Of a stretch of 6,564 bases of DNA, positions 1-5,100 are shown one piece after another. A model generated the notes under the pieces. It had not been told where the DNA came from. It saw nothing but the letters and a program-made list of their open reading frames with translations, and made no database searches. The position numbers were made by a program, and so were the translations under genes. Within the stretch, counting starts at the first letter, position 1. Each line of letters begins with the position of its first letter. This stretch comes from Micrococcales bacterium UBA3913 (GTDB taxonomy: Bacteria > Actinomycetota > Actinomycetes > Actinomycetales > Microbacteriaceae), in assembly GCA_002391425.1 (NCBI GenBank), contig DGEZ01000035.1, positions 473-7,036 on the forward strand, in the 5' to 3' direction.

Positions 1-246
1 GGCATTCTCGAATCAGTGGCATCGACCGGTCGCGTCGTCGTCGTCGATGAGTCGGCTGCTCGGTGCGGTTTCGGGCAGGACGTGGTCTCGCTCATCTCGA
101 CCAAGGCATTCGACTCGCTCGTGGCACCGCCGCAGCTGATCACGCCTCCGCACTCCCCGGTGCCGTTCTCTCCCGCGCTGGAAAAGCTGTGGGTGCCCAG
201 CGCCGATCGCATCGAGGCCGCTGTGCGGTCCGTTCTGGAGGTGTGA
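1..246 (+). CDS. 2-oxoacid (probably acetoin) dehydrogenase E1 component, beta subunit, C-terminal part
   Basis: The reading frame is open from the first base and ends in TGA, giving the last 81 residues of a protein whose start lies left of the window. The fragment matches the C-terminal transketolase-like domain of E1 beta subunits: a GRVVVVDE strand near residue 11, a CGFGQDVVSLI helix, then PPHSPVPFSPALE and a closing helix ending VRSVLEV. In the family this domain helps form the alpha2beta2 E1 enzyme that decarboxylates a 2-oxo acid or acetoin with thiamine diphosphate. The P-H-(S/T)-P-V-P-F-S tail is, from memory, typical of acetoin dehydrogenase E1 beta (AcoB) and related actinobacterial proteins and differs from pyruvate-specific PdhB. 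The next gene starts 3 bases after the stop, so this is one operon with E2 and E3. The E1 alpha gene should lie further left. Family assignment is firm; the acetoin substrate is an inference. Confidence 0.85.
   Translation, partial: GILESVASTGRVVVVDESAARCGFGQDVVSLISTKAFDSLVAPPQLITPPHSPVPFSPALEKLWVPSADRIEAAVRSVLEV
237..241 (+). promoter_or_regulatory. Ribosome binding site of the E2 gene
   Basis: GGAGG lies inside the last codons of the E1 beta gene, 8 bases before the ATG at 250. It supports that start and indicates coupled translation with the upstream gene, whose stop codon falls between this site and the ATG. Confidence 0.75.
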
Positions 247-249
247 CAG

Positions 250-1803
250 ATGGCCGACATCAACCCTCTCGAACTGCCGAAGTTCGGCATGACCATGGAG
301 GAGGGCGTCGTCGACTCGTGGCTTATCGCCGAGGGTGAGGCGTTCACCAAAGGTCAGCCGATCTGCACCGTCGAGTCGAGCAAGATCAGCAACGACCTGG
401 AGGCGCCGTTCGACGGTGTCCTCCGGCGTATCGTCGCTGAGCCCGGCTCAGAACTCCCCGTCGGCGCCCTCATCGGAGTCTCCGCAGAGCCGTCCGTGTC
501 TGAGGCAGAGATCGATGCCTATGTGGCATCCCGTACCGGTGGGGCAGCCGCGCAGGCGGAACCCGTGGCCGTTGCGGCGGCACCTGCGGCCCCGGCGGCG
601 GTGGCAGCTCCTGCCGCTGCACCAGTAGCACCAGCAGCCCCAGCAGCAGCGCCAGCTCCGAGCAAGCCAGCGCCCCGCGGTGGGCTGGTCATCCCGGAGA
701 GTCTGCGCGGCGTCGCGCAGAAGGACGTGTTCGCAACACCACACGCCCACCTCTTCGCGGAGGAGCACGGCGTGGACATCTCGCGCATCACGGGAACAGG
801 CCCGAACGGGCGTGTCTCCGTCGCCGACATTGAGACTGCCATCGTCAGCGCTGGTGGCTCCGTGCCCGTCAAGGAGCCCGCTCGCAGTGGCAAGCCGGTG
901 CGTTCTCACGCGGATGACAGCAGGATCCCGGCCACCCCGATCGCTCGCCGACGGGCCCAGGAGCTGGGGCTGAACCTCCACGACGTCCGGGGCAGTGGCC
1001 CACACAACCGGGTGACCAAAGAGGACGTCGAGGCGGCGGCGATTCGCCTCCAGCTGGTAGCGGACCCGCGAGAAGAAACCACCGTTTCTGTAGTCCAGGC
1101 CCCCGAGATCGTGCAGGAGGTGGAGCAGATTCCCCTGTCCAGCATGCGCAAGGTGATCGGTCAGCGCCTGCAGGCCTCGGTGCTCAATGCGCCGCACTTC
1201 CGGGTAGCCCAGGACCTCACCTTGGACAAGATGCTGGCGCTGCGCAAGCAGATCAACGCAGAGGTCCCCGGAGTGAAGGTTTCGGTCAACGACCTGCTCA
1301 TCAAGGCGGTTGCTCTCGCCCTCATCGAGGTGCCGGAAGTGAACGTCCAATTCGACGACCAGACGCAGACCATCACGCGGTTCAGCCATGCTGACGTGAG
1401 CGTTGCGGTGGCCCTAGAATCCGGCCTGATCACCCCGATCGTTCGCAACGCCGACGTCATTTCCGTTGCAGAGATCTCCAGCACCGTGCTCGACCTGGTT
1501 ACTCGCGCGAAGACGGGACGCCTCAAGCCTGAGGAGTTCCAGGGCGGCACATTCTCGATCTCGAACCTCGGGATGTTCGGTGTGCCCCACTTCGATGCGA
1601 TCATCAACCCGCCGCAGGCCGCGATCCTCGCCGTCGGCGCCGGGCGCACCGTGCCGGTATTCGACGGGGGCGAGGTCGTCGCGCGCACGATCGCGACGGT
1701 GACGCTCTCCAGCGACCACCGCGTCATCGATGGAGCACTCGCCGCAACCTTCCTCAAGGCACTCAAACAGGTGGTCGAGTCTCCCGCTCGGCTGCTGGTG
1801 TAG
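250..1803 (+). CDS. Dihydrolipoamide acyltransferase (E2) of a 2-oxoacid/acetoin dehydrogenase complex (AcoC-like), with two subunit-binding domains
   Basis: This 517-residue E2 is the core of the complex and transfers the acyl group from its lipoyl arm to CoA. Domains in order: an N-terminal lipoyl domain (about 4-80) with lipoyl-lysine K45 in VESSKIS; an Ala/Pro-rich swinging-arm linker (about 98-145); a first peripheral-subunit-binding domain (about 161-200); a second one (about 225-264); and the catalytic acyltransferase domain (about 292-517) with the active-site motif DHRVIDG, H490 and D494. The protein is longer than usual for a one-lipoyl E2 (roughly 400-450) because of the second binding domain and the linkers. 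The lipoyl domain, with SSKIS in place of the common TDKA and with VGALIGV followed by SEAEIDA, resembles acetoin dehydrogenase AcoC. The catalytic domain is the normal acyltransferase fold, not the alpha/beta hydrolase seen in some proteobacterial AcoC proteins. The ATG has a good ribosome binding site. A pyruvate or branched-chain substrate is not excluded. Confidence 0.93.
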   Translation: MADINPLELPKFGMTMEEGVVDSWLIAEGEAFTKGQPICTVESSKISNDLEAPFDGVLRRIVAEPGSELPVGALIGVSAEPSVSEAEIDAYVASRTGGAAAQAEPVAVAAAPAAPAAVAAPAAAPVAPAAPAAAPAPSKPAPRGGLVIPESLRGVAQKDVFATPHAHLFAEEHGVDISRITGTGPNGRVSVADIETAIVSAGGSVPVKEPARSGKPVRSHADDSRIPATPIARRRAQELGLNLHDVRGSGPHNRVTKEDVEAAAIRLQLVADPREETTVSVVQAPEIVQEVEQIPLSSMRKVIGQRLQASVLNAPHFRVAQDLTLDKMLALRKQINAEVPGVKVSVNDLLIKAVALALIEVPEVNVQFDDQTQTITRFSHADVSVAVALESGLITPIVRNADVISVAEISSTVLDLVTRAKTGRLKPEEFQGGTFSISNLGMFGVPHFDAIINPPQAAILAVGAGRTVPVFDGGEVVARTIATVTLSSDHRVIDGALAATFLKALKQVVESPARLLV

Positions 1804-1807
1804 GAGG
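1802..1807 (+). promoter_or_regulatory. Ribosome binding site of the E3 gene, overlapping the E2 stop codon
   Basis: A perfect AGGAGG shares its first two bases with the TAG stop of E2 and ends 4 bases before the ATG at 1812. The spacing is short but the match is full. The overlap suggests that ribosomes finishing E2 re-initiate on E3. Confidence 0.75.
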
Positions 1808-1811
1808 AATC

Positions 1812-3242
1812 ATGTCAGACAGTTATGACGTGATCGTCGTCGGGGCAGGACCCGGTGGCTACGTCGCCGCGATAGGCGCCGCGCAACTGGGTTTGCGCAC
1901 CGCGATCATCGAGCGGGAGCACCTGGGCGGGGTGTGCGCCAACTGGGGCTGCATCCCGACGAAAGCGCTCCTGCACGGCGCCGATGTCGCCCACTCCATA
2001 GCGGAGTCCACCTCGCTGGGGTTCGCTGTCGGCGGGGTGGTGTTCGACATGGACTCCCTGGTGCAGTTCAGCCGGGGAGTCGTCGAGCGGCTCACCGGAG
2101 GCATCCAGATGCTCATGGACCGCAACGGGATCGACGTGATCTGGGGCACCGCCCGCCTGGCAGGCAAGGGTGTGCTCACGGTGTCGTCCACCGATGGCAC
2201 CGGCGAGCACACCTACCGGGCCTCGCACATCATCCTGGCGACAGGAGCCCGGCCCCGGAAGCTGAAAGGCATGGAGTTCGATGGCGAGCGGATCTGGTCC
2301 TCGAAAGAGGCGCTGGTTCCCCAGGAGCTGCCGTCGAGCATCCTCATCGTCGGCTCCGGGGCGATCGGGTCCGAGTTTGCGAGCTTGTATCGCGACCTCG
2401 GGTCGCAGGTCACCCTCGTGGAGGTGGTCGACCGGATCCTCCCCGCGGAGGACGCCGAGACCAGCGAGTTCGTGCGCAAGCAGTTCACGCGCCGAGGCAT
2501 CGAGGTGCACACGAAAGCCCGGATCGACCACATGGAGAACCGCGGCGACTTTGTGTACACGAAAGTCACCACGAGTGCCGGCGAGGTCAAGGAGTACGAG
2601 ACCGCGCGCGTGCTGGTCGCCGCGGGCGTGCAACCGAACTCGGAGGATCTCGGACTCGAGCAGATCGGTGTCGAGCTCAACCGTGGTTTCGTCGTGGCCG
2701 ACCAGTGGTGCCGCACGAATGTGCCCGGGCTGTACGCGATCGGCGACCTGTCGGGGGCGCCCTGCCTGGCACACAAGGCAAGCCACGAGGCGGTGATCTG
2801 CGTGGAGAAGCTCGCCGGTGTGGCCGGGGTGCATCCGCTGGAGCGCGACTACATTCCGGGGTGCACCTACTCGCGCCCGCAGGTCGCCAGCGTCGGGCTC
2901 ACCGAGGCGCAGGCCAAAGAGCGCGGCCACCACATCAGTGTGGGGCGCTTCGACCTGGCCGCCAACGGCAAGGCGATCGCGCTCGGGGATACCGCCGGGT
3001 TCGTGAAGACGATCTTCGACGAGGACACCGGTGAGCTGCTCGGAGCGCACATGGTGGGCCCGGAGGTCACCGAGATGGTACAGGGGTTCTCGATCGCGCA
3101 CAGCCTGGAGGCAACTCCTGAGGCACTCGCGGCGACGATCTTCCCGCACCCCTCCGTGTCCGAATCCATGCACGAGTCGGTGCTCGCCGCGCTGGGTCAG
3201 CCCCTGAACCAGCCGCCGCGGAAGAAACCTGTGCGCGTGTAG
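1812..3242 (+). CDS. lpdA: Dihydrolipoamide dehydrogenase (E3)
   Basis: This 476-residue flavoprotein reoxidises the dihydrolipoyl arm of E2 and reduces NAD+. Visible motifs are the N-terminal FAD-binding GAGPGGY (11-17), the redox-active disulfide C42-ANWG-C47 followed by IPTK, the NAD-binding GSGAIG (181-186), the second FAD contact YAIGDL in the region coded near 2733-2750, and the C-terminal dimer-interface active site HPSVSE with catalytic H446 and E451. All key residues of class I pyridine nucleotide-disulfide oxidoreductases are present and the length is normal (family about 460-480). The last residues form a basic tail, PPRKKPVRV, beyond the conserved fold. It follows E2 by 8 bases and is the last gene of the operon seen here, so it probably serves this complex specifically; whether the cell has another E3 elsewhere cannot be seen. 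The symbol lpdA is generic; acoL would apply if the complex is acetoin-specific. Confidence 0.96.
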   Translation: MSDSYDVIVVGAGPGGYVAAIGAAQLGLRTAIIEREHLGGVCANWGCIPTKALLHGADVAHSIAESTSLGFAVGGVVFDMDSLVQFSRGVVERLTGGIQMLMDRNGIDVIWGTARLAGKGVLTVSSTDGTGEHTYRASHIILATGARPRKLKGMEFDGERIWSSKEALVPQELPSSILIVGSGAIGSEFASLYRDLGSQVTLVEVVDRILPAEDAETSEFVRKQFTRRGIEVHTKARIDHMENRGDFVYTKVTTSAGEVKEYETARVLVAAGVQPNSEDLGLEQIGVELNRGFVVADQWCRTNVPGLYAIGDLSGAPCLAHKASHEAVICVEKLAGVAGVHPLERDYIPGCTYSRPQVASVGLTEAQAKERGHHISVGRFDLAANGKAIALGDTAGFVKTIFDEDTGELLGAHMVGPEVTEMVQGFSIAHSLEATPEALAATIFPHPSVSESMHESVLAALGQPLNQPPRKKPVRV

Positions 3243-3270
3243 CTCCGCATACACGACGCAGGACAGAACG

Positions 3271-3306
3271 AGCGGGGCCCTGGGCTGGATGGTCTGGGGC
3301 TCCGCT
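3271..3306 (+). terminator. Candidate terminator hairpin after the dehydrogenase operon
   Basis: Bases 3271-3280 (AGCGGGGCCC) pair with 3297-3306 (GGGCTCCGCT) through ten base pairs including one G-T wobble, around a 16-base loop. Only TTT follows (3306-3308), so it is a weak intrinsic terminator by the E. coli standard. It sits 28 bases after the E3 stop and 45 bases before the end of the convergent SRAP gene, where a terminator would be expected, and it could act in both directions. The rest of 3243-3351 shows nothing else that I can support. Confidence 0.4.
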
Positions 3307-3351
3307 TTGCTGTGTGCGGGCGGTTTGCGGGGCCACCCGGTCGCGGCCTGG

Positions 3352-4065
3352 CTACCTGTTTTCCTCGTCCAGGAGGGTAGGGTCGTGCGGGTCGAGCTGT
3401 CGAACGCTATTGATCCGGCGGCTCACCGGGTAAGCGCTCAGGGTTGCCGCAACCTGTTCGGCTGTGGTGTGCAGCAGGTGCTGCGCTGAGGCCGCTGGCT
3501 CGGACATCCACGCGTCAAGTGCGGGAGCCGGCAGGAACGCGGGCATCCGATCGTGGATGCGCCCGGACGCATCTGCGGCGGCACAGGTGATGAGCACGAA
3601 GGTGCGCTCCTGTCCGGCGTCGGTGGGACGCGTCGTCCACACCGCGGGGGCGAATAGGACGCCGTCCCCGCGGATGTACCAGGGGTCTTTGCCTCCGGTG
3701 GGGGCAGCGGTCCACTCGAAGTAGCCCGACATCGGGACCACCGCGCGATGGGAGGCGAACGCGGAGCGGAACATCCCGTTCGTGGCCACCGATTCGAGGC
3801 GGGCGTTGATCGGTCGCGGTCCTGTGGCACGCGCCCACGCGGGGTGAAACCCCCACCGCGCGACGCCCACGCCGCGTTGGGAGCGGTGACCGGTGTCGGC
3901 CAGGAGCAGTGGGATGCGCATGGAGGGGGCCACGGAGAAGATTGGCAGCGTGACCGCGAGCCGATCGCCCGCAGCCGGACGCCAATCCAGGAGGTTGTTG
4001 CCCTGCTCCACCCACGCCTCGATCTGGGCGTTTACTTCGTCATCCATGGCGAATCTGCCGCACAT
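3352..4065 (-). CDS. SRAP-domain protein (YedK/HMCES family, abasic-site DNA-protein crosslinking)
   Basis: This 237-residue protein belongs to the SOS-response-associated peptidase family. Members bind abasic sites in single-stranded DNA and form a thiazolidine crosslink through Cys2, shielding the lesion. It starts MCGRF, so Cys2 is exposed after removal of the initiator Met. The family signature residues are all visible: the FSVAPS segment (about 43-48), N87 and R89 in PINARLES, E117 in SGYFEW, and H171 in the HDRMP motif. Length is normal for bacterial members (about 220-250). The start is certain because Cys2 is essential, even though no ribosome binding site precedes it. It lies 84 bases downstream of the membrane protein gene on the same strand and converges with the E3 gene. 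The classic name implies SOS control, but I see no LexA-type box upstream. It is intact, with no sign of transfer. Confidence 0.95.
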   Translation of the reverse strand: MCGRFAMDDEVNAQIEAWVEQGNNLLDWRPAAGDRLAVTLPIFSVAPSMRIPLLLADTGHRSQRGVGVARWGFHPAWARATGPRPINARLESVATNGMFRSAFASHRAVVPMSGYFEWTAAPTGGKDPWYIRGDGVLFAPAVWTTRPTDAGQERTFVLITCAAADASGRIHDRMPAFLPAPALDAWMSEPAASAQHLLHTTAEQVAATLSAYPVSRRINSVRQLDPHDPTLLDEENR

Positions 4066-4071
4066 GGGTTC

Positions 4072-4077
4072 AGCCTA
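4072..4077 (-). promoter_or_regulatory. Candidate -10 element of a leaderless promoter for the SRAP gene
   Basis: On the - strand TAGGCT fits the actinobacterial TANNNT consensus and ends exactly 6 bases before the ATG at 4065. That spacing would place the transcription start on the A of the ATG, giving a leaderless mRNA. This agrees with the absence of any Shine-Dalgarno-like sequence. No convincing -35 hexamer is seen at 16-18 bases upstream. Confidence 0.45.
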
Positions 4078-4149
4078 CTGGGTCAAGGCCGACGTGGGCG
4101 CCCTCCTGCAGTCACGCGGTTCCGGTCCCGGGTGGGGCACCGCGGGGTC

Positions 4150-4788
4150 TTACCGGTGGCGGCGACGCCCCACGAGTCGGTCTAGGGCGACGCCAACTAT
4201 CCCGCACAGCAGCACGCCGACCGCGATCGCGAGGACACTGGCGGACACCCCCGCGACACCCAGCGTCGCCACGTCGAGAAAGGGGTAGGGGGCAGACGAG
4301 GTCGATGCGCCCGGTCCTGCCATCCCGGCGCCGAGCTGGCCACCGAAAGCGGTGACGATGACGAACTCTGCCAGGTAGAGCAGTGGTGCGGTCAGCCCGT
4401 AGAACGCATCGCGCCAGCGCAGCTGACCGCGCGCATCGAACAGCACTGTGTCGGCGACGGCCATGAGGGGCACGAGAATGTGGAGTCCCAGCAGGGATGC
4501 TCCAGCAGCCGACTCGAAGCTCACCGCCATGTGCAGAATGAGCCAGGCAACGAGGAACGTCACCACCACGGACATCGTGGCTATCCCCTTGAACACGGGG
4601 GCAAAGGGACGTCCCGTTCGGTCTTTCCCGGCAAGGAGGCGACCGGTGGCGATCGTGAAGTACACCGCACACAGGATGTTACTCTGCGTGGTGAACATGC
4701 CCAGCGCCACCCACGAGAATGCGCCGTCGAACGCACCCGTCGTGGCTACGATCGAGATCCAGCCCACGGCGGATATCACGAGTTTCAT
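4150..4788 (-). CDS. Pr6Pr-family integral membrane protein, function unknown
   Basis: Taken from the ATG at 4788 this is a 212-residue polytopic membrane protein with about six hydrophobic segments (roughly residues 3-20, 29-52, 66-90, 97-116, 127-147 and 173-201) and a basic end, RLVGRRRHR, suggesting a cytoplasmic C-terminus. Family-like motifs are FTTQSN (32-37), the LHILVPL segment with H103, and PYPFLD (167-172) just before the last helix. These fit the bacterial Pr6Pr family; I know of no established biochemical role. The frame stays open upstream to an ATG at 4986, but that extension runs into the tRNA-Arg gene and is not membrane-like, so I reject it. A GTG at 4824 is the main alternative start, because a TANNNT element lies 6 bases before it. 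No clear ribosome binding site precedes the ATG at 4788, so the start is uncertain by 12 codons. Confidence 0.82.
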   Translation of the reverse strand: MKLVISAVGWISIVATTGAFDGAFSWVALGMFTTQSNILCAVYFTIATGRLLAGKDRTGRPFAPVFKGIATMSVVVTFLVAWLILHMAVSFESAAGASLLGLHILVPLMAVADTVLFDARGQLRWRDAFYGLTAPLLYLAEFVIVTAFGGQLGAGMAGPGASTSSAPYPFLDVATLGVAGVSASVLAIAVGVLLCGIVGVALDRLVGRRRHR

Positions 4789-4830
4789 GGTGACGGACCA
4801 ACGCCATGAGGGGATTAACGGCACAGGCAC

Positions 4831-4836
4831 ATCGTA
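4831..4836 (-). promoter_or_regulatory. Possible -10 element upstream of the membrane protein gene
   Basis: TACGAT on the - strand matches TANNNT and lies 6 bases before an in-frame GTG (4822-4824). A leaderless transcript would then start at that GTG. Alternatively the same promoter would give a leader of about 36 bases to the ATG at 4788. A second TANNNT (TAGGTT, 4844-4849) is close by. No good -35 is seen, so this is suggestive only. Confidence 0.25.
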
Positions 4837-4958
4837 GGGGCTGAACCTATCAATCCACTGAGCGGGCCACTCAGGGCACCCCGGGCGGAGCTGCCCCGAT
4901 GACGACGCACAGGGCCGGTCCTCTGCCGGGGGAACCCACAGGGGGAGGAGGGGGAAAT

Positions 4959-5035
4959 TGGTGCGCCCGACGGGATTCGAACCCACGACCTTTGGTACCG
5001 GAAACCAACGCTCTATCCAGCTGAGCTACGGGCGC
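4959..5035 (-). tRNA. tRNA-Arg, anticodon CCG
   Basis: The - strand folds into a complete 77-base cloverleaf including an encoded CCA end (4959-4961). The acceptor stem GCGCCCG/CGGGCGC is a perfect 7 bp, the D stem is GCTC/GAGC with loop AGCTGGATA, and the anticodon stem TTGGT/ACCAA holds the 7-base loop TTCCGGT. The variable loop is AGGTC, and the T arm is GTGGG-TTCGAAT-CCCGT. The anticodon CCG reads the arginine codon CGG, a codon used in this window. The outer two pairs of the T stem are both G-T type. The gene is divergent from argS, 65 bases away, so the tRNA lies beside the enzyme that charges it. Confidence 0.97.
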
Positions 5036-5045
5036 GCGACACTCA

Positions 5046-5051
5046 AGGCTA
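5046..5051 (-). promoter_or_regulatory. Candidate -10 element of the tRNA-Arg promoter
   Basis: TAGCCT on the - strand fits TANNNT and ends 10 bases before the mature 5' end of the tRNA, which would leave a very short 5' leader for RNase P. The -35 region is not recognisable. It shares the 65-base divergent spacer with the argS promoter candidate. Confidence 0.3.
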
Positions 5052-5086
5052 CCATCACTGGGGCGGTGTGCGCGCGATCCGCACGC

Positions 5087-5092
5087 TAAGAT
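5087..5092 (+). promoter_or_regulatory. Candidate -10 element for argS (near-leaderless start)
   Basis: TAAGAT is a good actinobacterial -10 match and ends 8 bases before the GTG start at 5101. Transcription would begin at or within a base or two of the start codon. No Shine-Dalgarno sequence lies in the intervening CGAAGCTC, which is consistent with leaderless translation. Confidence 0.5.
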
Positions 5093-5100
5093 CGAAGCTC

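Noticed and set aside
161..1041. Possible second lipoyl domain in E2
   Set aside because: The repeated units lack a DKA-like lipoylation site and match the small subunit-binding fold instead.
448..1389. 313-codon - strand frame opposite the E2 gene
   Set aside because: Low-complexity Arg/Cys/Trp-rich translation and no motif; it is a shadow of the E2 coding strand.
1815..3254. Long open frame of 479 codons on the - strand opposite the E3 gene
   Set aside because: It mirrors the E3 gene codon by codon, has no recognisable domain, and arises because G/C third positions in high-GC genes suppress antisense stop codons.
4115..4144. Inverted repeat CGCGGT/ACCGCG downstream of the membrane protein gene
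   Set aside because: The stem is only 6 bp with an 18-base loop and no T run follows on the - strand; too weak to call a terminator.
4066..4149. Possible LexA/SOS operator upstream of the SRAP gene
   Set aside because: Single GAAC and GTTC words occur, but no GAAC-N4-GTTC-like palindrome is present, so SOS control is not supported by the sequence.
4858..4874. Small hairpin CTGAG/CTCAG between the tRNA and the membrane protein gene
   Set aside because: A 5-6 bp stem with a 5-base loop and no following T run. It could help end the tRNA transcript, but chance is an adequate explanation.
4911..4958. G-rich tract (several GGGG/GGGGG runs) after the tRNA 3' end, considered as a G-quadruplex or terminator
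   Set aside because: The runs are irregular and common in such GC-rich spacers, and no stem followed by T residues is seen in the tRNA direction.
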